From RUG11272 sp045226335 (GTDB lineage: Bacteria > Bacillota > Clostridia > Christensenellales > Aristaeellaceae), in assembly GCA_045226335.1 (NCBI GenBank), contig JBGVCH010000083.1:1-41077 (forward strand): 41,077 nt of DNA, read 5' to 3'. The notes below the pieces were generated by a model. That model was not told where the DNA came from. It saw nothing but the letters and a program-made list of their open reading frames with translations, and did no database searches. A program made the position numbers and the translations under genes. Below, piece after piece: positions 23,465 through 32,285 of this stretch (position 1 is the stretch's first letter; each line of letters opens with the position of its first letter).

Positions 23465-24424
23465 ATGGGCAAGTATGTGTTGAAGCGTGTGGTGCTGATG
23501 TTCTTCACGCTGTTTATCATCATGACGATCGAGTTTGTTCTCGTACGTCTGATTCCGCGCGAGCTGCCGTCGGACAAGGTGCAGGCGGCCGCCATCGAGG
23601 CCCGCTGGGAGGCCCTGGGCTACAAGGAGCCTCTCCCGGTGCAGTACGGAATCTACCTGAAGAACATCGTCACGAAGTGGGACTTCGGCACGTCCTGGTA
23701 CATCGACTTCCGCAAGCCGGCCTGGGATGTGCTGACGGAGCGGCTGCTGCCCACGGTGCTTGTCAACCTGTATTCCCTCATCTTCTCCATCCCCGTGGGC
23801 ATCATGCTGGGGGTTTTCGCTGCCATCAAGAAAAACAAATGGCAGGATCATTTCATATCCACCATCGTCATTCTTTTCGTGTCCATCCCGAGCTACGTGT
23901 ACGCGTTCCTGGTCCAGTATTTCTTCTACTTCAAGCTGGACTGGCTGCCGCAGCAGGTGGCGGCTTTGAATGACGCGGGCAATTCGTGGTTCTCCGGCAC
24001 GATGCTGGTCAGCATGATCGCCCCCGTGCTGGCCCTGTCCTTCGGAGAGATCGCGGGCCTGTGCCGCTTTACCCGTGCGGAGCTGACGGAGACCCTGACC
24101 TCGGACTACATGCTGCTGGCCCGGACCAAGGGCCTGACCCGCAGGCAGGCCACCGTCCGCCACGCCCTGCGCAACGCCATGGTGCCCATCCTGCCCATGC
24201 TGATCTCCAGCTTTATCGGCATCCTGGGCGGCTCCATGATCATCGAGAAGATCTTCTCCATCCCCGGCGTCGGCCAGCTCTACATCAAGTCCATCGAACT
24301 GTTCGACTATGACGTGTTCATGATGGACGGCGTCTTCTACACCTTCATCGGCCTGCTGGCGAACATCATCGTGGACATCAGCTACGGCTTCATCGATCCG
24401 CGCATCAGAATGGGGGAGAGATAA
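23465..24424 (+). CDS. oppB: ABC importer permease, OppB/DppB type
   Basis: A 319-residue inner-membrane permease of normal size. TM1 at the N-terminus (VLKRVVLMFFTLFIIMTIEF) is followed by a ~70-residue external loop and five further spans. The cytoplasmic coupling motif is present as DYMLLARTKGLTRRQATVRHALRNA, and the C-terminal IEKIFSIPGVGQL is typical of OppB. The ATG at 23465 has AAGGAG at 23452-23457; a GTG 18 bases upstream lies before that site and is rejected. It pairs with the OppC-type protein, whose gene starts one base after this stop. Confidence 0.94.
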   Translation: MGKYVLKRVVLMFFTLFIIMTIEFVLVRLIPRELPSDKVQAAAIEARWEALGYKEPLPVQYGIYLKNIVTKWDFGTSWYIDFRKPAWDVLTERLLPTVLVNLYSLIFSIPVGIMLGVFAAIKKNKWQDHFISTIVILFVSIPSYVYAFLVQYFFYFKLDWLPQQVAALNDAGNSWFSGTMLVSMIAPVLALSFGEIAGLCRFTRAELTETLTSDYMLLARTKGLTRRQATVRHALRNAMVPILPMLISSFIGILGGSMIIEKIFSIPGVGQLYIKSIELFDYDVFMMDGVFYTFIGLLANIIVDISYGFIDPRIRMGER

Positions 24425-24425
24425 C

Positions 24426-26054
24426 ATGAGCGAGCAATATCCCATCATCCCTCAGGAGAAGTTTGAGTTTGTCAACGACAAGGACCGCCTGCACGACAAG
24501 GTCTTTGACGACAAGCCCGTCAGCTATTTCAAGGACGCCTGGATCCGCTTCCGGAAGAACCGCGCCTCCGTGGTGGCCACGGTGATCATCATCATCATCG
24601 TCCTGTACGCCTTCCTGATGCCGCTGGTGAACTCCAGGCCGGGATTTGACGCGCATTTCCTGGACAACCATTACGCCAAGAAGGCGCCCCGGGCCCTGCA
24701 TCTGCGGAAGATCGGCATCGCCGACGGCGGCCAGAACCGTGACTTCTCCGACAAGAGCCTTATCACGAAGCTGGCCATCGGCGTTGGCGCGGAGGACACG
24801 GATCCCGACAACAAGCCGACCATCACGCTTCAGGAAAGCCTGACCAGCTACTACCAGCCGGTCCTCTCCATCGGAGAACCCGTCGAGCGGCGCAAGGGCA
24901 AGAACGTCGAGCGCAGCTACACGGGCCGGATCGACGTGTATCTCGAAGAGGGCTTCTTCTACATGTACGTTCCCCAGGAGGAGTACGCCAGGATCCGGGA
25001 ATGGGAGGAAGAGAACGGGCTGCATGTGCTCTATCCCCTGATCGACACGACGAGCAAGTATTTCCCCAGCGCGGGCGACGCCGAAAACGCGAACTACTGG
25101 TACAAGATGACCAATAAGTACGCGCCCTACTATGTCAACGAGAAGGGAAAACTGAAGAACTTCCTCGACGCGAAGGACAACCCGGACCTGACCGCTGAAG
25201 GCCTCATGCAGCTGGTGCTGGAGGACAACTACAAGCGCGACGCGGACGGCAACCTGATGTACTATGAATACTCCGGCGGCGGCGACTATGACACGGCCCA
25301 GTACAAGGTCCGCGTGCTTTACTACAACTACTACCGCTACAAGAACGGCTTTGAGCCCAACTACCTCTTCGGCACCGACCTGCAGGGCTATGACCTGTCC
25401 CTGCGCATGGCGGACGGCATCAAGCTGAGCCTGCTGGTGGCCATCTGCGTGTCGGTCATCAACTTCATCATCGGCGCCATGTACGGCGCGGTGGAAGGCT
25501 ATTACGGCGGATGGCTGGACATCATCCTGGAGCGGATCACCGAGATCCTCAGCGGCATCCCCTTCATCATCCTGGCCACGCTGTTCCAGATCCACCTGGC
25601 GGCCAAGGTGGGACCGGTGCCAAGCCTGTTGTTTGCCTATGTGGTCACGGGCTGGATCGGCACCGCGTACCGCGTCCGCACGCAGTTCTACCGCTTCAAG
25701 AACCAGGAGTATGTCATGGCGGCCCGCACCCTGGGCGCACGGGACAGGCGCATCATCTGGAAGCACATCTTCCCCAACACCCTGGGCACCATCATCACCT
25801 CCTCGGCCCTGGTCATCCCCGGCGTCATCAACTCCGAATCCATGCTGTCCTACCTGGGCATCGTCAAGCTGGGCAGCGCGAAGACCACCTCTCTGGGCAC
25901 GCTGCTGGCGGACGCTTCCTCCAAGTGGACGTCCAACCCGCACCTGATGATTTTCCCGGCCGCCGTGCTGTCTCTGCTGATGATCTGCTTCAACCTGTTC
26001 GGCAATGGCCTGCGGGATGCCTTCAACCCATCCCTGCGCGGAGTGGAGGATTGA
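24426..26054 (+). CDS. oppC: ABC importer permease, OppC/DppC type, with large extracytoplasmic insert
   Basis: A 542-residue permease where about 300 is usual. The N-terminus (KDAWIRFRKNRASVVATVII) leads into TM1 at ~48-67. The canonical FGTDLQGYDLSLRM motif, which in ordinary OppC follows TM1 by ~30 residues, occurs only at residue 315. The ~240 extra residues are soluble, Tyr- and charge-rich, and must face outside. From 315 on the protein is ordinary: five spans, the coupling helix EYVMAARTLGARDRRIIWKHIFPN, and PSLRGVED at the end. The insert could dock the oversized binding protein. The gene lies one base after oppB and three bases before the first ATPase gene. Confidence 0.93.
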   Translation: MSEQYPIIPQEKFEFVNDKDRLHDKVFDDKPVSYFKDAWIRFRKNRASVVATVIIIIIVLYAFLMPLVNSRPGFDAHFLDNHYAKKAPRALHLRKIGIADGGQNRDFSDKSLITKLAIGVGAEDTDPDNKPTITLQESLTSYYQPVLSIGEPVERRKGKNVERSYTGRIDVYLEEGFFYMYVPQEEYARIREWEEENGLHVLYPLIDTTSKYFPSAGDAENANYWYKMTNKYAPYYVNEKGKLKNFLDAKDNPDLTAEGLMQLVLEDNYKRDADGNLMYYEYSGGGDYDTAQYKVRVLYYNYYRYKNGFEPNYLFGTDLQGYDLSLRMADGIKLSLLVAICVSVINFIIGAMYGAVEGYYGGWLDIILERITEILSGIPFIILATLFQIHLAAKVGPVPSLLFAYVVTGWIGTAYRVRTQFYRFKNQEYVMAARTLGARDRRIIWKHIFPNTLGTIITSSALVIPGVINSESMLSYLGIVKLGSAKTTSLGTLLADASSKWTSNPHLMIFPAAVLSLLMICFNLFGNGLRDAFNPSLRGVED

Positions 26055-26057
26055 CGC

Positions 26058-28196
26058 ATGGAAAAGATACTTGAAGTCAAAAACCTGAGCATCGCCTTCC
26101 GCACCTCGTCGGGTACGCTGAAGGCGGTCCGGGATATCTCCTTTGACCTGGAGAAGGGCAAGACCCTGGCCATTGTGGGCGAGAGCGGCTCCGGCAAGTC
26201 CGTGACCTCCCGCGCCATCATGGGCATCCTGGCCGGCAACGCCATCGTGGAGGGCGGCGAGATCTTCTTCGACGGCAAGGACCTGCTGCGGATCCCGGAA
26301 GAGGAAATGCAGCACATCCGCGGCGACAAGATCTCCATGATCTTCCAGGACCCGCTGTCCTCCCTGAACCCCATCGTGAAGATCGGCAAGCAGATCACGG
26401 AAGCCATGCTCCTCAAGGGAAAGGCCAGCCGCCGGGAGGCCCGCCGCGAGTTCAAGCGCCTGCTGGGAGAGATCCGGAAGAAGACCGTCGAAGCCACCGG
26501 CGCGGAAAAGCGCAGGCATGTCGAGGGCATGTTCCAGACCTTCCGGAGCCTGGTCAACGAGGGCAACCGGATCGAGAACCAGTACAACGACGCCTACGCC
26601 AGCATCCAGGATGCCCAGGCGCAGATGGGCGACTTCCTCTTCCTGCGGGAGAAGAACCGGAAGACGGACGACGCCGGCCTGCTGCGGACGGTCACGGCCC
26701 AGCTGAAGAGGGCCCGGAACCCGTACCTCACCGGCGCGCACGACCAGGAGCTTGATGCGCTCCTCCAGGAGACCAAGGGAGCGCTGAACACCGATGACTA
26801 CGCCGCGGCCGTGAGGGCGCTGAACGACAAGCTGGACGAGCTGGCCCGGCAGCCCCGGCCGAACTTCATGGCCCTGGGCTACGCCCGGACCAAGGGCGCC
26901 GACGTGCCGATGGACAAGGCGGAGGACATGCTGCAGGATGAGTTCATGAGCGAGTTCCTGCCCCTGCTGGACCAGGCGGTGCAGCTCTCTCACGACCAGT
27001 CCGTGGAGAAGAAGCAGGCGCTGCTCCCGGTGCTGGAGAAGGCCGCCGCGACCTATGAGGGCGAGTTCAAGCGCCGGCCCGCCAAGCGGCTGGCCAGGTC
27101 CGTGACAAAGCAGGTGAAGGGCTCCATCGACCGGCTGGATGTCCACAAGGACAGCGCGGCCTATGCTTTCGGGACCTCCGTGCAGGGCGCCATCGACCGC
27201 TACTTCGAGATCAAAAAGCGCAATCCCAGGGAGGAGAAGCGCTTTGCCCGCCAGAGTGCGCGGCGGGCGGCCAAGATCGCCCGGGGCCGCAGCGTGTCCT
27301 GGAAGGTCATCCCGGCCAACATCTACGACCTGGACGAGCTTCACGCCAACGTCAGCAAGGTGCCGAAGCGCCTGATCCAGCACACCGAGGAGAGCCTGAA
27401 CGATCAGATCGACGTCCGCGCCCGGAGCGAGGCGCTGGTGGCGGCCCTTCAGCGCAATTCCTCCGACATGGTGTCCAAGGTCACCAAGAGCATGGCCAAG
27501 GAAAAGGCCATCAAGCTGATGGAGGAAGTGGGCATCCATGAGCCCCGCCAGCGGTTCTACCAGTATCCCTTCGAGTTCTCCGGCGGCATGCGCCAGCGCA
27601 TCGTCATCGCCATCGCCCTGGTGGCGAACCCGGACATTCTGATCTGCGACGAGCCCACCACCGCCCTGGACGTGACCATCCAGGCCCAGATCCTGGAGCT
27701 GATCAACAAGCTAAAGGCGGAGCGCAACCTCACGGTCATCTTCATCACCCACGACCTGGGCGTCGTGGCCAACATGGCCGACGACATCGCCGTCATGTAC
27801 GCCGGCAAGATCGTGGAATTCGGCACGGCGGACGACATCTTCTACGATCCGCAGCATCCCTACACCTGGGAGCTGCTGTCCTCCATGCCCGACCTGGACA
27901 CCAAGGAACGCCTGGAGTCCATCCCCGGCACACCGCCCAACATGATCTACCCGCCCGCGGGCGACGCCTTCGCGGACCGCAACCGGTACGCCATGAAGAT
28001 CGACTACGAGCAGCAGCCGCCCATGTTCAAGGTGTCGGACACCCACAGCGCCGCCACCTGGCTGCTGCACCCCGACGCACCCAAGGTGGAGATGCCGAAG
28101 ATCATCAGCGACCGCATTGCCCGGCTGAAGGCCAAGGAAGCCCTGGAACTCCAGGCGGAGAGCGGTCAGCAGGAAGGAGGCGAACCGAATGGCTGA
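26058..28196 (+). CDS. oppD: ABC importer ATPase, OppD/DppD type, with ~350-residue internal insert
   Basis: A 712-residue ATPase; OppD is normally ~330-350. Walker A is GESGSGKS (~41-48), the Q-loop MIFQDP at ~95, then an Arg/Lys/Glu-rich insertion from ~115 to ~475, and only then the ABC signature FSGGMRQR (~507), Walker B ILICDEPTTALD and the switch ITHD. The C-terminal oligopeptide-ABC domain (MIYPPAGDAFADRN...) is present but lacks the usual run of Fe-S-type cysteines. The inserted segment lies in the helical subdomain, is largely predicted helical, and has no family I recognise. All catalytic motifs are intact, so the enzyme should be active. Its end overlaps the next gene by eight bases. 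Confidence 0.93.
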   Translation: MEKILEVKNLSIAFRTSSGTLKAVRDISFDLEKGKTLAIVGESGSGKSVTSRAIMGILAGNAIVEGGEIFFDGKDLLRIPEEEMQHIRGDKISMIFQDPLSSLNPIVKIGKQITEAMLLKGKASRREARREFKRLLGEIRKKTVEATGAEKRRHVEGMFQTFRSLVNEGNRIENQYNDAYASIQDAQAQMGDFLFLREKNRKTDDAGLLRTVTAQLKRARNPYLTGAHDQELDALLQETKGALNTDDYAAAVRALNDKLDELARQPRPNFMALGYARTKGADVPMDKAEDMLQDEFMSEFLPLLDQAVQLSHDQSVEKKQALLPVLEKAAATYEGEFKRRPAKRLARSVTKQVKGSIDRLDVHKDSAAYAFGTSVQGAIDRYFEIKKRNPREEKRFARQSARRAAKIARGRSVSWKVIPANIYDLDELHANVSKVPKRLIQHTEESLNDQIDVRARSEALVAALQRNSSDMVSKVTKSMAKEKAIKLMEEVGIHEPRQRFYQYPFEFSGGMRQRIVIAIALVANPDILICDEPTTALDVTIQAQILELINKLKAERNLTVIFITHDLGVVANMADDIAVMYAGKIVEFGTADDIFYDPQHPYTWELLSSMPDLDTKERLESIPGTPPNMIYPPAGDAFADRNRYAMKIDYEQQPPMFKVSDTHSAATWLLHPDAPKVEMPKIISDRIARLKAKEALELQAESGQQEGGEPNG

Positions 28197-29388
28197 TCAA
28201 AAGAAAGACGAAGTCCTGCTGCGGGTGGATCACCTGTGCCAGTATTTCGGAAGGAACAAGGCTGTCGACGACGTCTCCTTTGACATCAAGCGGGGCGAGG
28301 TATTCGGCCTGGTGGGCGAGAGCGGCTGCGGCAAGACCACCACCGGCCGGTCCATCATCCGCATCTACGACATCACCTCGGGCTCCATCTATTTCAAGGG
28401 CCAGCGGGTCTGCGCCGGCACCCTGTCCTACCGGAATGCCATCCGGGAGGCGAAGAAGCAGCTGAAGACCGCCGACCCCCAGACCGCCGAGAAACTCCGG
28501 GAAACCATCGAGGAAAACAAGAGGGCCATCGCTTCCGCGGTCCACGACCACAAGTATTCCGACAAGGACTACGGCGAGGCCAAGGCGGCCGAGCTGCGCG
28601 CGGCCTTTGACGAAAAATGCCGGCGGGCGGCGGGAGATGCCGCAAAGCTCAAAGAGCTGAAGAAGGAATACCGCGATCAGCTGCGGATCGCCAAGCGGAC
28701 CCGCCTGATCAACAACATCCAGATGATCTTCCAGGACCCCGTGGCCTCCCTGAATCCCCGCATGACGGTGCGGGAGATCATCGCCGAGGGCATGATCATT
28801 CAGGGCGTCAAGGACAAGAAGTACATCGACGAGAAGGTCTTCGAGATCCTGGACCTGGTGGGCCTGACCTCCGAGCACGCCAGCCGCTATCCCCATGAGT
28901 TCTCCGGCGGCCAGAAGCAGCGTATCGGCATCGCGCGGTCCATCATCATGCGGCCCGACATGCTCATCGCCGACGAGCCGGTCAGCGCCCTGGACGTGTC
29001 GATCCAGGCCCAGGTCATCAACCTCCTGGGGGACCTCCGGGACCGCCTGGGACTGACCATCCTGTTCATCGCCCACGACCTTTCCGTCGTGAAATACTTC
29101 TCCGACCGCATCGGCGTGATGTACTACGGCAAGATGGTGGAGCTGGCGACGTCGGACGAAATCTTCGCCCACCCGCTGCACCCGTACACCCGCTCGCTGC
29201 TCTCCTCGATTCCGCTGCCGGATCCCCACACGGAGAAAAAGCGCCGCCGCATCACCTACAATCCCGTGGCCGAACACGACTACTCCGTGGACAAGCCTTC
29301 CCTGCGGGAGATTCGTCCGGGGCATTTCGTGATGTGCAACGACGCGGAACAGAGCAAGTATGAAGCGGAGCTGGCACAGCAGCCATGA
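28189..29388 (+). CDS. oppF: ABC importer ATPase, OppF/DppF type, with ~85-residue insert
   Basis: A 399-residue ATPase (usual ~320). Walker A GESGCGKTT (~43-51) is followed by an extra charged helical stretch between ~78 and ~170, containing repeated Glu/Lys/Ala heptad-like blocks (likely coiled coil), before the Q-loop MIFQDP (~179). Signature FSGGQKQR (~238), Walker B MLIADEPVSALD and the AHD switch follow normally. In contrast to the OppD partner, the insertion is before the Q-loop, not after it. The ATG at 28189 lies eight bases inside the end of oppD; GGAGG is just upstream. Confidence 0.93.
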   Translation: MADQKKDEVLLRVDHLCQYFGRNKAVDDVSFDIKRGEVFGLVGESGCGKTTTGRSIIRIYDITSGSIYFKGQRVCAGTLSYRNAIREAKKQLKTADPQTAEKLRETIEENKRAIASAVHDHKYSDKDYGEAKAAELRAAFDEKCRRAAGDAAKLKELKKEYRDQLRIAKRTRLINNIQMIFQDPVASLNPRMTVREIIAEGMIIQGVKDKKYIDEKVFEILDLVGLTSEHASRYPHEFSGGQKQRIGIARSIIMRPDMLIADEPVSALDVSIQAQVINLLGDLRDRLGLTILFIAHDLSVVKYFSDRIGVMYYGKMVELATSDEIFAHPLHPYTRSLLSSIPLPDPHTEKKRRRITYNPVAEHDYSVDKPSLREIRPGHFVMCNDAEQSKYEAELAQQP

Positions 29389-29825
29389 CCGAACAGAAAC
29401 AGCCCGGGACGGGGAAGCGGGATTCCAACGGCTGGATCGTCGCGGCGGCAGTGGCCGCGGTGGTGGCCGGGACGGTCTGCTGGTACCGGGGATTCAGCTT
29501 TTCCGCGACGGCGCGTGAGAACTGGCGGGCTCTGGCCGACGGGTTCTTCACGGCCGGCGTGGTTGTGGGAGGCATGGGCGCGCTGAGCGTCGTTGCCGCC
29601 ACCGGGTTCTTCGACATGCTCACCTACGGCCTGCAGGGGCTGTGGATTCGGCTGACGCCCTTCATGCACCCCAAGGGGCAGATGCCCTTCGACGAATACC
29701 GGGAGGCCCGGGTGGAAAAGCGCGGGCCGAAGCGCTACACCATGGTGATCGTCGGCCTGGTCTGCATCCTGCTGTCCCTGATCTTCACGCTGCTGTTTCA
29801 GGGCGCTGTCCCCGCGGCAGCCTGA
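29385..29825 (+). CDS. DUF3899 membrane protein ending the importer operon
   Basis: A 146-residue protein with three hydrophobic segments (~18-36, 50-72 and 117-139). The central part GFFTAGVVVGGMGALSVVA and TGFFDMLTYGLQGL is the DUF3899 pattern. The function of this family is unknown. Its ATG overlaps the oppF stop (ATGA), so it is translated with the importer and is likely an accessory membrane component. A strong terminator follows ten bases after the stop (29831). Confidence 0.8.
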   Translation: MTEQKQPGTGKRDSNGWIVAAAVAAVVAGTVCWYRGFSFSATARENWRALADGFFTAGVVVGGMGALSVVAATGFFDMLTYGLQGLWIRLTPFMHPKGQMPFDEYREARVEKRGPKRYTMVIVGLVCILLSLIFTLLFQGAVPAAA

Positions 29826-29830
29826 ACCCG

Positions 29831-29869
29831 ACTCAAAAGAGCCGCCCGGCACGGGCGGCTCTTTTGAGT
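29831..29869. terminator. Bidirectional terminator between importer and SH3 gene
   Basis: A perfect 18-bp stem: ACTCAAAAGAGCCGCCCG (29831-29848) with its exact reverse complement (29852-29869) and a three-base loop. The CTTTTGA and TCAAAAG flanks give T-rich 3' sides in both directions, and it lies between convergent genes. Confidence 0.9.
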
Positions 29870-29889
29870 GATGGGAAACCGGCAGGGGA

Positions 29890-31170
29890 TCACCATTTCT
29901 CTTCCGGCAGCTGGTCCAGGGAGAGGGTGGTGCTGTCAAAACGCTTGTAGCCTGTCCACAGGATGCGCTCCTCGCCCTTGTAGGGGATGACGCACTTGAC
30001 CCACCAGATGCCGTTGCGCTTGTCGTAGGCCTTGGCCAGCACCTGAATGTACTGCCCCTTCACGCTGTAGGTGCCGCCGCCTTCGTACTGGGTGCCGGGG
30101 CCCTTGCGGGTGGCCAGCTTGTCGATGGTCAGTCCGTAGACGGCCTGATTGCCGGCGTAGGGCGGCGCGGTGGGGACATCCTTGCCCGCCAGCCAGGCCT
30201 CCGCCTCGGCGTCCGAGAGCTTCCGCACGCAGTCGCCCCGGAGATAGCCGGCCTGGCCGTCGACGTTTACGGGATACCAGGTGTAGCCGCCCTTGTTCTC
30301 CGTCGGGCCGGTCACGGGCCACACGCTGTTCAGCACGACCTCCCGGAAGACCTCGCCGTTGGGGGAGCGGCGCAGATTCACGCGGTTCCGGGTGGCCTGG
30401 ACATAGCCGTAAGCGGACTTGGTTCCGGCGGTGCCGCCCAGCGACTGCACGGCGCTGCTCCAGGTGGAGCCGAAGCCGTAGTAGGCGTAGTCGGGGCCGT
30501 AGTATTCGGAGATCACCCGGTACTTCGCATTCTGAAGGGCGTCCAGGACGTTGCTGTACTCGTAGTAGGACACCAGCTGGCCGTTGACATAGTGCATGTC
30601 ATAGCCCTCGCCGGAGTGATCCTCGTCCACGGTGGCGTAGCTCACCAGGTTGTACCGCTGACCGTCATAGCTGAACTGCAGCGTCCACGGGGTCTCATAC
30701 TGTAAATGCTCGATGACCAGCGTGTTTCCGCCGCTGTAGGACAGGTAGATGTCAAAGCCCAGCCAGTAGTCGTAGTCCGGGTAGGCGATGCCCGGCACAT
30801 ACAGCGCGCAGTGGGTCGAGCTGCCGTTGCTGGTGTAGACGAACAGGTCTCCGCGGCCGTCGGCGGTGCCGATCTCCATGAAGACCAGCTCCGGGATGCC
30901 GTCGCCGGTGATGTCGATGAAGCCCACGGGGCGGCAGGGCATGGTGTCGTCGATGTCGTTGTAGTAGGCGGTCCGGCTCTCGTATTGCTGGATCTTGTCC
31001 TTGTGGGCGTTCAGGATCTGCAGGTAGGTGCTCTCCCGGGTCCCCCAGTAGACGTTCTGGTCCGGGATCTGCCCGCCCTGTTCCACGTAGTTCTCGGCTG
31101 AGACCGTCAGCACTGCGCTCAGCAGGCAGGCCAGCAGCAGAAGGATGAAGCTGTACCGCAGGTTTCTCAT
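29890..31170 (-). CDS. Exported protein with calcium-loop/VCBS-like region and C-terminal SH3 domains
   Basis: A 426-residue exported protein. Signal peptide at 1-25 (YSFILLLLACLLSAVLTVSA). Residues ~60-230 contain DITGDGIPELVFMEIG, a motif typical of FG-GAP/VCBS-like beta-propeller or dockerin-like calcium loops, within an otherwise unassigned beta domain. Residues ~255-325 are an SH3 module (YGYVQATRNRVNLRRSPNG ... GYLRGDCVRKL) very similar to the sixth module of the 4131 protein. A second SH3-type module (~340-410) ends in WTGYKRF. No anchor is seen. It is downstream of the 31221 gene (50-base gap), probably one transcript. Function unknown; wall binding is inferred. Confidence 0.8.
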   Translation of the reverse strand: MRNLRYSFILLLLACLLSAVLTVSAENYVEQGGQIPDQNVYWGTRESTYLQILNAHKDKIQQYESRTAYYNDIDDTMPCRPVGFIDITGDGIPELVFMEIGTADGRGDLFVYTSNGSSTHCALYVPGIAYPDYDYWLGFDIYLSYSGGNTLVIEHLQYETPWTLQFSYDGQRYNLVSYATVDEDHSGEGYDMHYVNGQLVSYYEYSNVLDALQNAKYRVISEYYGPDYAYYGFGSTWSSAVQSLGGTAGTKSAYGYVQATRNRVNLRRSPNGEVFREVVLNSVWPVTGPTENKGGYTWYPVNVDGQAGYLRGDCVRKLSDAEAEAWLAGKDVPTAPPYAGNQAVYGLTIDKLATRKGPGTQYEGGGTYSVKGQYIQVLAKAYDKRNGIWWVKCVIPYKGEERILWTGYKRFDSTTLSLDQLPEEKW

Positions 31171-31220
31171 GTCCCTTTCCTCCCTGTTTTCATCGGATGT
31201 CGGTGGTGTGGCGGCGGTCT

Positions 31221-32285
31221 TCAGTAGATGATGTCATCCCAGGACAGGCTGACATCGCTGACGGACACCCAGACGCGCTTCTTCTGGGTATCGTTGGCCC
31301 TGTACTCCAGCTGGACATAGCCGTTCTCGGCGTTGTAGACGGAGGCGTATGTCCCCGCGGGGACAGGGTCCTTGTAACGGGTGTAGGTGCTGCCGGGCCC
31401 GTAGTATCCCACGGCGCTGCGCTGCACGGTGGCGTAGCCCAGGAAGCTCTCCTCCGGGATCAGGCCGGCGTCCAGGTTGACCCGCTTGAGGCCCGTGTAG
31501 GCCCGGCGCGGTGTCCCCAGGTAGGTGAACTCCACCTGCACCCACCAGATGCCGTTGCCGCTGTCGTAGGCGCGGCTCAGCACGGTGATGGGGTCTCCGG
31601 CCTTGAAGTAGGAGCCCAGTTCGGTGTACTTGGTGGAGGGGCCGGACCGGGTGGCGAGCCGCATGCTGAGGGTGGTGCGGATGCCGCCGCTGCCGGTGGT
31701 GCGGGTCCGGTCATAGGCGTCGGAGACCGGGACCGCCGCGCCGTTGCTCCGGCTGAAGAGCAGGTCCGAGATGCAGATGCTGTTGGTGTAGACGGAACCC
31801 CGCCGCCAGCCGGTGACGTAGAGCTCCACCCGGGTGACGCCGGTGTGCGCCGCGGGCAGGGCGAGGCGCTCGTAGCCCGAGACCCGGACGCCGCTGATGC
31901 CGGTCAGGTCGTAGGTATCGCTGAGGGAGTACGCGTAGTCCGCCGCGCTGTATCCGCTGTAGATCCGCAGCCGGACGGAGGTGGGTACCGCGCTGCCGTA
32001 GTAGGCTTCGGCGCTGCGGCAGTCCCCTGTGCGCAGCCACACCGCCCCCAGCGTCTCTCCGTTGAACCAGAAGCTGGCTTCCGGCGTATCGTCCGTGGTG
32101 ACGGAGGTCCAGCCCACAAAGCTCCAGCAGGTGGCCGGGTCGTCGTCCAGCAGCTGCCACATCTGATCGGCGTTGCTCTGGGCGTCCAGTCCGGCGGGGT
32201 AGATCCGGTCCGTGACGGCGCCCTCCGCGGCGGCCAGTCCGGCGCACAGCAGGCAGAGCGTCAGGATCAGCAGGAAACGTTTCAT
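31221..32285 (-). CDS. Exported discoidin-like / SH3 protein
   Basis: A 354-residue exported protein. Signal peptide MKRFLLILTLCLLCAGLAAA (cleavage near AEGAV). Residues ~25-180 resemble a discoidin/NADase-type glycan-binding jelly-roll (DDDPATCWSFVGWTSV ... VTRVELYVTGW). Two SH3-type modules follow (~205-275 and 280-350), the first ending WVQVEFTYLGTPRRAYTG, closely parallel to the C-terminus of the 29890 protein. Start chosen at 32285, with AGGAGGGTGA eight to seventeen bases upstream; a far longer in-frame extension would cross gh28 on the same strand and has no supporting site. Likely a glycan- and wall-binding accessory protein downstream of the pectin enzymes. Confidence 0.78.
   Translation of the reverse strand: MKRFLLILTLCLLCAGLAAAEGAVTDRIYPAGLDAQSNADQMWQLLDDDPATCWSFVGWTSVTTDDTPEASFWFNGETLGAVWLRTGDCRSAEAYYGSAVPTSVRLRIYSGYSAADYAYSLSDTYDLTGISGVRVSGYERLALPAAHTGVTRVELYVTGWRRGSVYTNSICISDLLFSRSNGAAVPVSDAYDRTRTTGSGGIRTTLSMRLATRSGPSTKYTELGSYFKAGDPITVLSRAYDSGNGIWWVQVEFTYLGTPRRAYTGLKRVNLDAGLIPEESFLGYATVQRSAVGYYGPGSTYTRYKDPVPAGTYASVYNAENGYVQLEYRANDTQKKRVWVSVSDVSLSWDDIIY

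Noticed and set aside
24405..27539. A 1044-residue minus-strand frame opposite the permease and ATPase genes
   Set aside because: The plus-strand genes carry ABC motifs; the minus frame has none.
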